7,582 bases of DNA from an uncultured Bacilli bacterium (GTDB taxonomy: Bacteria > Bacillota_I > Bacilli_A > RF39 > UBA660): positions 1 to 7,582 of the forward strand of contig CAKORQ010000041.1 of assembly GCA_934101445.1 (NCBI GenBank), read 5' to 3'. A model generated the notes under the pieces. The model was not told where the DNA came from. It was given only the letters and a program-made list of their open reading frames with translations, and ran no database searches. Both the position numbers and the translations under genes were made by a program. Positions 1 to 7,289 of the stretch are shown here, piece by piece (positions within the stretch are counted from its first letter, which is position 1; each line of letters opens with the position of its first letter).

Positions 1-3000
1 TTTATTTCTTTTATCTTTAAAGGAACATTATCGGTTATATTTAAATAATTATCGACTTGATTAGGTAGTAATTCTTCTTTATTTGAGTAATATAACTTTG
101 GTAACTTATTATTATTAATATCTTCATAAGAAAAACTAGTTCCAATATTTATTTTCGTCAAATAAGTTTCTTTATTATTTAACTCTTCCGTAGTAAGTAA
201 TTCTTCTCCTGAGGCATTATTACTAATAACTCCATTAATTCGTTGACTAGCCCAAGCATAGAAATTATGATTACTTAAGTTTTTATTACCAATAGTACGA
301 TGAATTTCATTTTCAACCGAAGTATATAACTCTCCTGTAAATAAAGTATTAGAAACATTATCTTCGCCGTCATTACCAATAATACCACCCGCATAGACCT
401 GACTAGATATTAATTTAATATTGCTAATAACATTTTCTACGCGTCCATAGTTAAGACCGACAATACCCCCGGCATTAGGATAAGTGGTATTAATCTCCCC
501 AGTCGTATAAACCGAATCAATTACCCCATAAGAGTTATAACCAACTAAACCACCTACAGCATAAAATTGACTAGACTTAGTTAGATTAAAATGCAAATCT
601 TGAACATAACTATTCATGATATTAGATTGTTCCATTTGGCCAACCATACCACCAACTCGCATCCCGTTTACATTAGTACGGTCAATAATTTTAAAATTAG
701 TAACGCTACTATTGCGAATGTTGGAACTATATCTTGATAAACCCGCAATGCCACCAGTATAATAACCAAGCATAGCAGTAATATTTTTAACATGAACATT
801 ATCAACTGTTGCCGAACTTTGTAAATAACCAATTAAACCAACTTCATCACTATAGTTAGTTTTTTTAATGTCTTCAAAATAAAGATTAGATAAATAACCT
901 TGGAAAACTCTAAAGGCAATACCTTCACTAGTATTTACATTTATATTTCTAATGGTATGGTTATTACCATTAATTTTACCGGTCATCGTCGTCGTAATAA
1001 TTGGATTAGTATAACCAGAAAAATCTAAATCTTTCATTAATACAAAGTTATCACCAGCATAGTTTTTCATATTTAACCAGTCTTTTTCACTATTTACTTC
1101 CCGATACATATCTAAATTTAAGATAACAGTTCCGGAGGCAAATTCGGTTGTATAAGTATTACCAATTTTACTCGTAGCGGTAATCGAATTTAGACCATAA
1201 GCAGAAATATAACGCGTAGGATTAGTTAATTTAACCTTTATTAAAGAAGTACCATCAGCATTATCAATTTGTTCTTTTACGACCGCATTAAAGTATTGAA
1301 TACTAACGTGCTCAATTTTATCAGCCGCCGGATTACGAACTAAAATATTGATATCAGCTTCACTTCCCGCTTGGGATTCGACTGATGCTGTAATAACACT
1401 TAACAGATCAGCATCTGTTACTTCCGGTAACTTAATATAATCTTGTTTCGGCATCACATCATTCATAATTAATTGAGGGAAATAACCATAAGTTACAAAA
1501 TCTTCGATATTAAAAGCGCCTTCTTTATTTAAAGTATTATTTTGAAATTCATTACTAGTTAGAGCAACTTTACTAATTTTCGTGGTTTTCGCATTAGTAT
1601 ATCTTAAAGGACTTACATAATAAAGATTCTTGGTATTTAACTGATCATAATAACCAACGGAGGCATCATAGGCCGTACTACGAGTACTATTCTCATTATA
1701 AGAATAACTATTATTAATAGTACCACGGGAAACACTTCCCATTAAGTTACCTACTCTTATTTGACTAGGTCTATCATCATCTACATAACCAATAACATCA
1801 ATTAGAGAATAAACATTTTCAATATAACCACTCTCGGACATATAAGCCCCGATAGCGCCGATATATTTAATATCATCTAAACCTGAGTTATGATTACCAT
1901 TAATCTTTTCCCCATAAAGATAACCATTCTTAACGGTGCCATAAATATAATTACTAATAAAGCCAAAGTATCTTGTCGTATGAATCTCAGCCTTATTATG
2001 GACAACAAAATGATCAACTGTCCCACGGTTAACGCGAACTAAGAAAGAAATTTGCTCCGCTGGTATAGTCGTTGCCTCTTCAATAGTTATCATTATATTA
2101 GAAAATGTGGCACTACTCCAATCGGTTAAAGTATCATACCTACTTCTAGCCTCATCATACCAAATATGCATATCCATATTTTTAATAACACAGCCTTTAC
2201 CTAACTCCGAGAAAACACGGGAGGCCGAATTTCTAACATTAAGGAGTAATTTATGCCCTTGAAAATCAATATTACCATTAAATTCTCCGGAGATAGTACG
2301 GTTAGAATAACGCAGGTCAATATCATTATCTATTAAGAAATTACCGGTCGAAGACATATTATAAAATTCTTCTTTAGTCCGAATAGTTCTTATTTGATCA
2401 TCAGTTGTAAAATTAAGAGAATGAATCGTATAATATCTATTATTCATATAAACATTTAAATTTAAAGTATAGTTAGTACCTTTATCAAAATTATAAGCCA
2501 CCAGCATATCATCAACCCGGTGATCAACGATTTCATTATCATCTAAGTAATAGTGATAATTACCGACATTAGTGCCATCGCTTTTTAAGATTTCGATAAA
2601 GAAATCGCCATTAGGGATTTGAGGAGTTCCCGTAAGTTCATAGTTATTATCAACGACATTAACATAGAAAATGCCTTGATATTGATACTTTTCTTCATAA
2701 GCGGTATAAGTATCATCTTTTTGTAAATTATCTTTAAAGTTAACGGAGATACAACCAGCATGACCGGAGATAAATGAGGAACCACCGCCGGCCCCACCAT
2801 TATAGTTTTTAGTAGCAACCCCGCCATAGTAACCACCACCGGCTCCGCCCGTATCCGTGGCGGTTCCGTTTTCACCAATACCTAACTTAGAAGAAGAGGC
2901 TAAAGACCCCGTAAAATCTGTGGTCGTAAAAGGTATCTGACCGGCTGCATATCTGGTATGTAAAATACCATCAATGTAAGCCCCTTCGGTTGTTATACCA

Positions 3001-5852
3001 CCGCCGGCCCCACCGGAACCATCATTATCTAAAGAACAATTTTCATAACAACCACTGGCATCATCAGAACCGCCACCGCCACCGGCAACAATAATTCGGC
3101 TATTTAACGATTCGGTTTCTAATACTCCCGATTTTAAGCGAACATCGGTGGCGCCGCCACCAGAACCGGAACTATTGGCCCCGCCAGTACCACCGCCGTT
3201 AAAGCCCCCGGCAACATAGCCACCACCATATTTACCGCGACCACCGACAACCACATACAAAGTTGTATTTTCTTTTAAATTAACCGTTCCCGCCGAGTAG
3301 CCGCCGCGGCCACCATGACTATTAGCGTGTAAATACTTATTATTATAAGCATCACCACCACTGGCGCCCCAAACTTCAATCTTATAATTTCCATTAGTAG
3401 GAACTTTGAATTCTTGAACCGTACCAGTATAACTATAATTATAAACTTCATTAGTTACCGTATTAGTAATTCTCGCATAACCATCGCCGATATGGCCAGT
3501 TTCGATATTTCCATTAGGCTCAACTATCCCATCATTACCCGTTAAAATAGTCGTATTATTGAAGACATATTCCCTATCATAAATGGACATTTCTTTAGTT
3601 CTCGCCTCATTATAATTTAAATAAGGAATAATTTGCATCTCGGTAATTTCAATAGTCGTAGTATTATTACGACCTCCGGTCTCACTAATACCAAAACCAA
3701 CATAGCCATTATCGGCTATTAATTCCATGCGATACTCCTTATCTTCATTAGTTAAATTTAAAGGATAAGTCGCACTACTTCCGGCCCCCACCGTTAAGTA
3801 GGCAGCCCCGTTATTCGAACCACTAGCATACTTAGCCTTAAATTTAACAATAACTGGCATATCTTTATACTCGGGAATATAATAAGAATAATTAGCATAA
3901 CCATTCATCGCGGAAAATCTGATTTTCTTATTATCCACATCAGTGGTAATCTTATTAAGACTAGAACCTCCATCAAAACGGAAATTATCCGTATAACTTA
4001 AATTAAAGATGTTTTGACTAGTAACAACACTAAGTAAATTTTCTAACCTCATAGTACCCGAGACGCCTAATTTAGTTCTTAAGATTCGGGAACCTTCTAA
4101 GCGTTTATTAGTCTTATAAGTAGCCGTAGTATACTTTTCATTATAACCTTCGGCAATAACATCAATAACATAATTAGTATCCTTATTTAACTTATTTAAA
4201 GAGATTCGTTCTTCCGTACTATTTATTTTAAGTTCACTAAGTAAAACATAATTACCTTGTTCATCATGAATCTGAACTAAAACCCGATTAGACTGAATGG
4301 CCCCATCTTGATCAACTATTTTAATATCAAAATCGATTATTGATTCGTTAGTAAACTGATTAGTAATAACTGCATAAGCCGGCGTTCTAGCCGTCTTAAA
4401 ATTCGTAATATTAGCCGTTGCCGGTATTTCGTATTCTTTATTTATCTGTTTTTCAATCGTGGAAAACTCTAAAGTATAATCTGTACAAGAATCTAACCCC
4501 GTAATACTTAAAGTATAGGTTCCTAAATCTTTTAAAGTTTCGATATCCTCATCTTTAATAATAATCGTATCAATAACTTTAGCATCTTTTTTAACCTTAA
4601 TAATAATCCGGTCTAAAAGAGCAATTAACTTTTCATCCGTACTTTCTTTATTAATTCTTAGACTATAAGTCGCACTATCTCTAGTTAAATCCTCATCACG
4701 CTCTTGTTTTAAAACCAACTTAGTATAACCTAGAGCACTTATAGGTTTGGTCGTAACTTGCGCCGTTACTAATATTTTATTATTAATAGTACCTAACCCA
4801 TCTTCTAAATCATAACTGGCTATAACATATATTTTATATACTTCATTAGAATCTAAATTAGTTACTTCAATATCCACACTACTCTTAGTACTATCTAACT
4901 TTTCTTCGGTAATTAAATTATTATTTAAATCATATACTTCATAATGATAATTATTTAAAACGACTTTATCTTTATTATTTAAACTAACCGTAGCCTTAAA
5001 AAAAGTTAAATCATTTTCAACATGGTTAATATATGCAGTAGGAGCCTCTTTACTAGTCTTAGCCTTAAAAGTCCCATTATTAACTTTTATTTCATTACCA
5101 CTGACATCATAAGCCTTGATAGTACCCTCATAATCAGTATCACTATCTAAAATCTCGGGAGTTTTATAAGTAACTTTATTTTGACTTTTTAACTTATTAA
5201 TTATATCCGTACTTAAATTAAACTCTTGATTATTTAAACTAACAGTAATAGTTTTTAACCCATTTAAGACTTCATCTGTAGCCTCATTACTTATTTCTAA
5301 ATCATCTAAAACCACTTTTTTAGCAAAGATATTATTAATCTTATATTGAAAATTAAGAGCATTTAAATTATCTATGTTATTAGTTTTAATCATTCCGGTA
5401 TAAAAGGTTCTTCTCACCGTTTCATTATTTTGATTTTTAAAGATAAAATAACCTTCTACTTCAAAAGTTTCATTAGGCAGTAAGCCCGCAATCTTAGCCA
5501 ATCCATTCCCATAGAAACTCTTTCTTAAATAAGTTTTACCATCGTATTTTATGACAAAAGTCGGACTAGTTATAATTCTACTAGCGGGATCGTTAATCGT
5601 TAAATTACCCGTGGCACTGTAGACATTACCGGTAAACCCCTCAAAATAAACCTCCGGACGAACATAATTTTCCACCGTTCCACCACTGTTACTATAATCA
5701 GGATTTTCATTAATAATAATATCCGTATCTTTAATAATTAAATCAAAAGAAGAATCGGAATCATTCTTTTTATCATCGGAAACATTATTATCTTCATAAT
5801 TAGGTTTATCTGGTTCTTTAATATAATCATAAATTAGTAAGTAAGGCCTCAT
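1..5852 (-). CDS. Giant multidomain surface-type protein (FN3-like array, Gly-rich domain, GLUG beta-helices), 3' end outside the window
   Basis: The frame is open from the ATG at 5852 to the window edge: 1950 codons with no stop, checked triplet by triplet. Residues 11-55 form an acidic Asp/Asn/Lys/Pro linker. About 60-590 hold roughly five FN3/Ig-like beta modules. About 591-750 look like a jelly-roll carbohydrate-binding-type module. About 758-1040 are a Gly-rich ALK/LTK-like region, and about 1056-1150 another FN3-like module. About 1152-1470 and 1591-1930 are two GLUG-type beta-helix modules with an Ig-like spacer between them. No catalytic motif was recognised, so a structural role as adhesin or extracellular matrix protein is inferred. 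Oddly, there is no signal peptide, membrane segment or Shine-Dalgarno at ATG 5852. The next in-frame ATG is residue 154, and an in-frame TAG at 5868-5870 blocks extension upstream. The start overlaps the preceding gene by 26 bases, so translation is either coupled or the true N terminus is in the other frame. Only five cysteines occur in 1950 residues. The C-terminal anchor, if any, is not visible. Confidence 0.93.
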   Translation of the reverse strand, partial: MRPYLLIYDYIKEPDKPNYEDNNVSDDKKNDSDSSFDLIIKDTDIIINENPDYSNSGGTVENYVRPEVYFEGFTGNVYSATGNLTINDPASRIITSPTFVIKYDGKTYLRKSFYGNGLAKIAGLLPNETFEVEGYFIFKNQNNETVRRTFYTGMIKTNNIDNLNALNFQYKINNIFAKKVVLDDLEISNEATDEVLNGLKTITVSLNNQEFNLSTDIINKLKSQNKVTYKTPEILDSDTDYEGTIKAYDVSGNEIKVNNGTFKAKTSKEAPTAYINHVENDLTFFKATVSLNNKDKVVLNNYHYEVYDLNNNLITEEKLDSTKSSVDIEVTNLDSNEVYKIYVIASYDLEDGLGTINNKILVTAQVTTKPISALGYTKLVLKQERDEDLTRDSATYSLRINKESTDEKLIALLDRIIIKVKKDAKVIDTIIIKDEDIETLKDLGTYTLSITGLDSCTDYTLEFSTIEKQINKEYEIPATANITNFKTARTPAYAVITNQFTNESIIDFDIKIVDQDGAIQSNRVLVQIHDEQGNYVLLSELKINSTEERISLNKLNKDTNYVIDVIAEGYNEKYTTATYKTNKRLEGSRILRTKLGVSGTMRLENLLSVVTSQNIFNLSYTDNFRFDGGSSLNKITTDVDNKKIRFSAMNGYANYSYYIPEYKDMPVIVKFKAKYASGSNNGAAYLTVGAGSSATYPLNLTNEDKEYRMELIADNGYVGFGISETGGRNNTTTIEITEMQIIPYLNYNEARTKEMSIYDREYVFNNTTILTGNDGIVEPNGNIETGHIGDGYARITNTVTNEVYNYSYTGTVQEFKVPTNGNYKIEVWGASGGDAYNNKYLHANSHGGRGGYSAGTVNLKENTTLYVVVGGRGKYGGGYVAGGFNGGGTGGANSSGSGGGATDVRLKSGVLETESLNSRIIVAGGGGGSDDASGCYENCSLDNDGSGGAGGGITTEGAYIDGILHTRYAAGQIPFTTTDFTGSLASSSKLGIGENGTATDTGGAGGGYYGGVATKNYNGGAGGGSSFISGHAGCISVNFKDNLQKDDTYTAYEEKYQYQGIFYVNVVDNNYELTGTPQIPNGDFFIEILKSDGTNVGNYHYYLDDNEIVDHRVDDMLVAYNFDKGTNYTLNLNVYMNNRYYTIHSLNFTTDDQIRTIRTKEEFYNMSSTGNFLIDNDIDLRYSNRTISGEFNGNIDFQGHKLLLNVRNSASRVFSELGKGCVIKNMDMHIWYDEARSRYDTLTDWSSATFSNIMITIEEATTIPAEQISFLVRVNRGTVDHFVVHNKAEIHTTRYFGFISNYIYGTVKNGYLYGEKINGNHNSGLDDIKYIGAIGAYMSESGYIENVYSLIDVIGYVDDDRPSQIRVGNLMGSVSRGTINNSYSYNENSTRSTAYDASVGYYDQLNTKNLYYVSPLRYTNAKTTKISKVALTSNEFQNNTLNKEGAFNIEDFVTYGYFPQLIMNDVMPKQDYIKLPEVTDADLLSVITASVESQAGSEADINILVRNPAADKIEHVSIQYFNAVVKEQIDNADGTSLIKVKLTNPTRYISAYGLNSITATSKIGNTYTTEFASGTVILNLDMYREVNSEKDWLNMKNYAGDNFVLMKDLDFSGYTNPIITTTMTGKINGNNHTIRNINVNTSEGIAFRVFQGYLSNLYFEDIKKTNYSDEVGLIGYLQSSATVDNVHVKNITAMLGYYTGGIAGLSRYSSNIRNSSVTNFKIIDRTNVNGMRVGGMVGQMEQSNIMNSYVQDLHFNLTKSSQFYAVGGLVGYNSYGVIDSVYTTGEINTTYPNAGGIVGLNYGRVENVISNIKLISSQVYAGGIIGNDGEDNVSNTLFTGELYTSVENEIHRTIGNKNLSNHNFYAWASQRINGVISNNASGEELLTTEELNNKETYLTKINIGTSFSYEDINNNKLPKLYYSNKEELLPNQVDNYLNITDNVPLKIKEI
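333..842 (-). repeat. Six GLUG repeats of the second beta-helix module
   Basis: The core of the second beta-helix (module about residues 1591-1930, bases 63-1082) has six copies of a GG-[LIM]-[IVA]-G ... [IV]-x-[ND]-[SV] unit. They start near residues 1671, 1700, 1734, 1768, 1795 and 1822, a spacing of 27-34. Examples are VGGMVGQMEQSNIMNSYV and VGGLVGYNSYGVIDSVYTTG. The module enters with DWLNMKNYAGDNFVLMKDLD and MTGKINGNNHTI, and closes with KLPKLYYSN near residue 1916. GLUG repeats are known from bacterial surface adhesins and form stacked beta turns. The repetition is at protein level; the DNA copies have diverged. Confidence 0.85.
1083..1442 (-). other. Ig-like spacer between the two beta-helix modules
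   Basis: Residues about 1471-1590 contain alternating strands with a conserved-looking pattern: ADLLSVITASVESQAGSEAD, INILVRNP, IEHVSIQYFNAVVKEQ, SLIKVKLTNP and LNSITATSKIGNTYTTEF. This is a beta-sandwich spacer of about 120 residues. The sequence after the second beta-helix (residues 1931-1950) starts similarly with ITDNVPLKIKEI, so the spacer plus beta-helix pattern may repeat beyond the window. Confidence 0.45.
1443..2399 (-). other. First GLUG-type beta-helix module of the giant protein, diverged
   Basis: Residues about 1152-1470 begin with the usual entry of such modules: a T-x-EEF segment, then FLIDNDIDL, then a Gly-rich FNGNIDFQGHKL turn. They continue as short strand-turn repeats such as VIKNMDMHI, GTVDHFVV, IGAIGAYMSESGYIENVYS and VGNLMGSVSRGTINNSYS. 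The module ends in FVTYGYFPQLIMND, a typical close. The repeats are less regular than in the second module, with some longer inserts, so this copy is older or under weaker constraint. Confidence 0.65.
2733..3581 (-). other. Gly-rich domain (ALK/LTK-like type) with its usual end segment placed before the core
   Basis: Residues about 805-1040 have the signature order of the bacterial Gly-rich domain: an opening strand with YTGTVQEFKVP and YKIEVWGASGG (808-833), a strand TLYVVVGGRG (864-873), many Gly runs, GGGATDVRL (898-906), RIIVAGGGGG (919-928), further Gly runs and GGGSSFISGHAGC (1022-1034). In the members I recall, a strand of the form Y-F-N-T... followed by TG-x-x-G-x-GYARIT closes the domain. 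Here that segment (residues 758-796, ending GDGYARIT) comes before the opening strand. The Gly codons make this the most GC-rich stretch of the window. CYENC (935-939) and C1034 hold three of the five cysteines and could form an extracellular disulfide. Confidence 0.75.
3603..4082 (-). other. Probable jelly-roll (carbohydrate-binding-like) module of the giant protein
   Basis: Residues about 591-750 lack the FN3 motif. They show the spacing of a beta-sandwich jelly roll: a phrase on a coloured or structured molecule (SYYIPEY), a strand VIVKFKAKYASG, a Gly/Ala-rich turn, then YRMELIADNGYVGFGI and TTTIEITEMQI. The last two resemble the closing strands of CBM-like modules (a curved pair ending in a hydrophobic strand before a linker). 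Sugar binding is only a guess, since no aromatic binding platform can be verified by eye. Confidence 0.35.
4083..5675 (-). repeat. Array of about five fibronectin-III/Ig-like modules in the giant protein
   Basis: Residues about 60-590 divide into modules near 60-158, 159-270, 271-370, 371-490 and 491-590. Most share a late Leu-x-x-(Thr/Glu)-x-(Tyr/Phe) segment (for example LLPNETFEVEGYF, LDSDTDYEGTIKAYD, LDSCTDYTLEF, LNKDTNYVIDVIAEGY), typical of the E-F region of FN3 folds. Most then end in a short Thr/Lys-rich strand followed by Pro or a charged linker. The modules are strongly diverged and share no visible DNA-level repeat. In similar proteins such arrays act as spacers holding binding domains away from the cell. 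Boundaries are approximate and the FN3 call rests on these motifs only. Confidence 0.6.
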
Positions 5853-6489
5853 AACTAATAGTATTATCTAAAATACCCACTTTACTTTCTAAAGTTAGAT
5901 AATTAATTTTCTTTAAAACTAAAGATTCTTTAACACGATAATAATAATTTAAGTAATCCTGATTAAAATAAATAATACTATAGGCCGGAATAACAATATC
6001 TTCATTAACTAATTTTAAAGTTATATCCACATTATTTAAATATAAACTTTGTTTTAACTTGGTAAAAAGATAAGTATCATTATCAATTCTTTCATTAATA
6101 TTGGTATTATAAATATTCTTATCAGCCGTTATAACATTACTAAGACTTCCGGTATCATAATATCTATCATTTATATAATTAGTTTCCTTATAATTTAAAA
6201 TTCGGGAGTTATCTTTACTATATATAGGAACATCTAAATATATTTTTGTTTTTTTCTTTTCGCCGATATAATAATTCTCACTATTTTTATATAAAGTATC
6301 CGAAGATAAAACACTTTCTAAGACAATACTTTCATTTTTACTTGCTCTTAAATTAGCGGCTATATCTTCAATCGAAACGGTAGATACATAACCATCCATG
6401 GCTATATTATCTATCTTTCTTACTTGGAAAAAAGCCAAATAAATAAAAATTAATATTATTAAACATAAGATTGTGATACTTTTCTTCAT
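5827..6489 (-). CDS. Single-pass membrane-anchored protein of unknown function, 220 aa
   Basis: I do not recognise a named family. A short basic start (MKKS) leads into a hydrophobic helix at about residues 5-23, then a hydrophilic 195-residue domain rich in beta-forming residues, so an N-inside anchor with the domain outside the membrane is likely. The Cys at residue 9 lies within the helix with no lipobox before it, so it is not an obvious lipoprotein. The start is set by AGAAGGA five bases upstream of the ATG. The protein resembles the upstream 243-residue protein along its length: an IG-K motif before a P-[IL]-Y motif; then LY, TL, a Pro-x-Ser segment, a Tyr pair and LV-KK; and a final Y..LL..NL. 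This suggests an old tandem duplication in which both copies end at a similar point. The TGA stop falls inside the start region of the giant gene. It could serve in exporting or holding that protein, or be its N-terminal part if a frameshift joins them. Confidence 0.9.
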   Translation of the reverse strand: MKKSITILCLIILIFIYLAFFQVRKIDNIAMDGYVSTVSIEDIAANLRASKNESIVLESVLSSDTLYKNSENYYIGEKKKTKIYLDVPIYSKDNSRILNYKETNYINDRYYDTGSLSNVITADKNIYNTNINERIDNDTYLFTKLKQSLYLNNVDITLKLVNEDIVIPAYSIIYFNQDYLNYYYRVKESLVLKKINYLTLESKVGILDNTISYEALLTNL

Positions 6490-6494
6490 ACTTT

Positions 6495-6501
6495 TCCTTC
6501 T
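6495..6501 (-). promoter_or_regulatory. Shine-Dalgarno of the 220-residue gene
   Basis: AGAAGGA on the minus strand lies five bases before the ATG at 6489, in a purine-rich run. It fixes this start firmly and contrasts with the giant gene downstream, which has none. Confidence 0.8.
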
Positions 6502-6511
6502 TTTTTTTAGT

Positions 6512-6530
6512 AACCCTGAGAGTAAGGGTT
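6512..6530 (-). promoter_or_regulatory. Small hairpin in the gap before the 220-residue gene
   Basis: The arms AACCCT and AGGGTT pair perfectly (6 bp) around a 7-base loop. On the transcribed strand the hairpin is followed by an A-rich tract that carries the Shine-Dalgarno, not by a U tract, so it is not an ordinary intrinsic terminator. It could act as an mRNA stability or processing element, or as a weak 5' UTR structure near the ribosome site. A 6-bp stem can also arise by chance. Confidence 0.4.
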
Positions 6531-6544
6531 TATTATCTTAAACT

Positions 6545-6550
6545 ATTATA
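6545..6550 (-). promoter_or_regulatory. Possible -10 box (TATAAT) of an internal promoter
   Basis: An exact TATAAT occurs on the minus strand in the 68-base gap between the 243- and 220-residue genes, upstream of the hairpin. No TTGACA-like -35 element was found 16-18 bases before it and there is no TG extension. In DNA this AT-rich such a box is common by chance. If real, it would let the 220-residue gene and the giant gene be transcribed separately, with the hairpin in the leader. Confidence 0.2.
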
Positions 6551-6557
6551 TTTCTCT

Positions 6558-7289
6558 CTAAAATAAGTTATTTAAAATATCTAGATTTTTAGCAAGTAAT
6601 TTATAATCACTACCCGATGCTATCCCATCTATTTTTAAATTAAGGGTATAATTACTAGTTTTAGCAAGACAGTCCTTTTTAACTAGAACCATCTCTGATG
6701 CTTGTCCATAATTATAATAACTAGCATAACCGGTTAAATTATTATATAAAACAAAAGACAAGGGTTGTAAATTTATCTCTTTATCATCTAAGACTAAAGT
6801 CGTAGGTTCGATAAAGAAATATAAATCATTACCATCATATAAAAAGGCATTTTCTAAATCATAAGTATTATTTTTATACTTTAAGGTCTTATATAAACTA
6901 CTTTGCCCATCTAAGATAGTTAGAGCCGGAACCTTTTTTTGGGTATAATTACTTAAAGGAAAAACTAAAGACATGGCCGTCGGAAACAAAACGACATCTT
7001 CTCCACTATAATAAAGAGGTAAATTATTAATAACTTCCGATTTATCACCAATTTCCATCTTCGTAATATTATTATCACTTTCTAAGGTCAGCGTAGTATC
7101 ATAAGTAACTTTAACATTATCTAAATATTGATACATACTTTGATTTTCTATTCTTACCGTATTTAAATTCTTTTTACCCTTAGTACCAATAATAATTAAA
7201 AGAATAAGTAATATTATAACTATAATACTAGGTATAACTATTTTTTTATTTCTTATTAAATTCTTTAATTTCTTTTTCCCGTTTTCCAT
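6558..7289 (-). CDS. Single-pass membrane-anchored protein of unknown function, 243 aa, paralogue of the next gene
   Basis: No named family is recognised. The N terminus is strongly basic (many Lys/Arg in residues 5-16) and followed by a membrane helix at about 17-38, then a polar beta-rich domain of about 200 residues. The positive-inside rule places that domain outside the cell membrane. The start is well supported: AGAGGAG lies seven bases upstream of the ATG. The ATG sits 44 bases inside the end of the preceding membrane-protein gene, which points to one operon and coupled translation. The stop is TAG. Aligned by eye, the C-terminal 90 residues and a central IG-K/LPLY segment match the 220-residue protein downstream at low identity with conserved order, so the pair look like diverged tandem duplicates. 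A role in assembling, anchoring or sensing the giant surface protein is possible from position alone; no enzyme motif is visible. Confidence 0.93.
   Translation of the reverse strand: MENGKKKLKNLIRNKKIVIPSIIVIILLILLIIIGTKGKKNLNTVRIENQSMYQYLDNVKVTYDTTLTLESDNNITKMEIGDKSEVINNLPLYYSGEDVVLFPTAMSLVFPLSNYTQKKVPALTILDGQSSLYKTLKYKNNTYDLENAFLYDGNDLYFFIEPTTLVLDDKEINLQPLSFVLYNNLTGYASYYNYGQASEMVLVKKDCLAKTSNYTLNLKIDGIASGSDYKLLAKNLDILNNLF

Noticed and set aside
2585..2878. 97-codon ORF in another minus-strand frame
   Set aside because: It lies fully inside the Gly-rich part of the giant gene, starts at a TTG with no ribosome site, and its Pro/Val/Leu-rich protein follows from the Gly codons read out of frame.
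5827..5870. Programmed frameshift site of the prfB type
   Set aside because: The codon before UGA is UUA, which re-pairs badly in +1, and no Shine-Dalgarno-like stimulator sits at the required distance. A different shift or coupling is not excluded.
6430..6489. Lipoprotein signal in the 220-residue protein
   Set aside because: The Cys at residue 9 is near the start of the helix and is preceded by Ile-Leu, without the small residue required before the lipidated Cys.
6512..6530. Intrinsic terminator after the 243-residue gene
   Set aside because: The stem is short and is followed on the transcript by A residues, not a U run; on the plus strand the tail is also not a U run.
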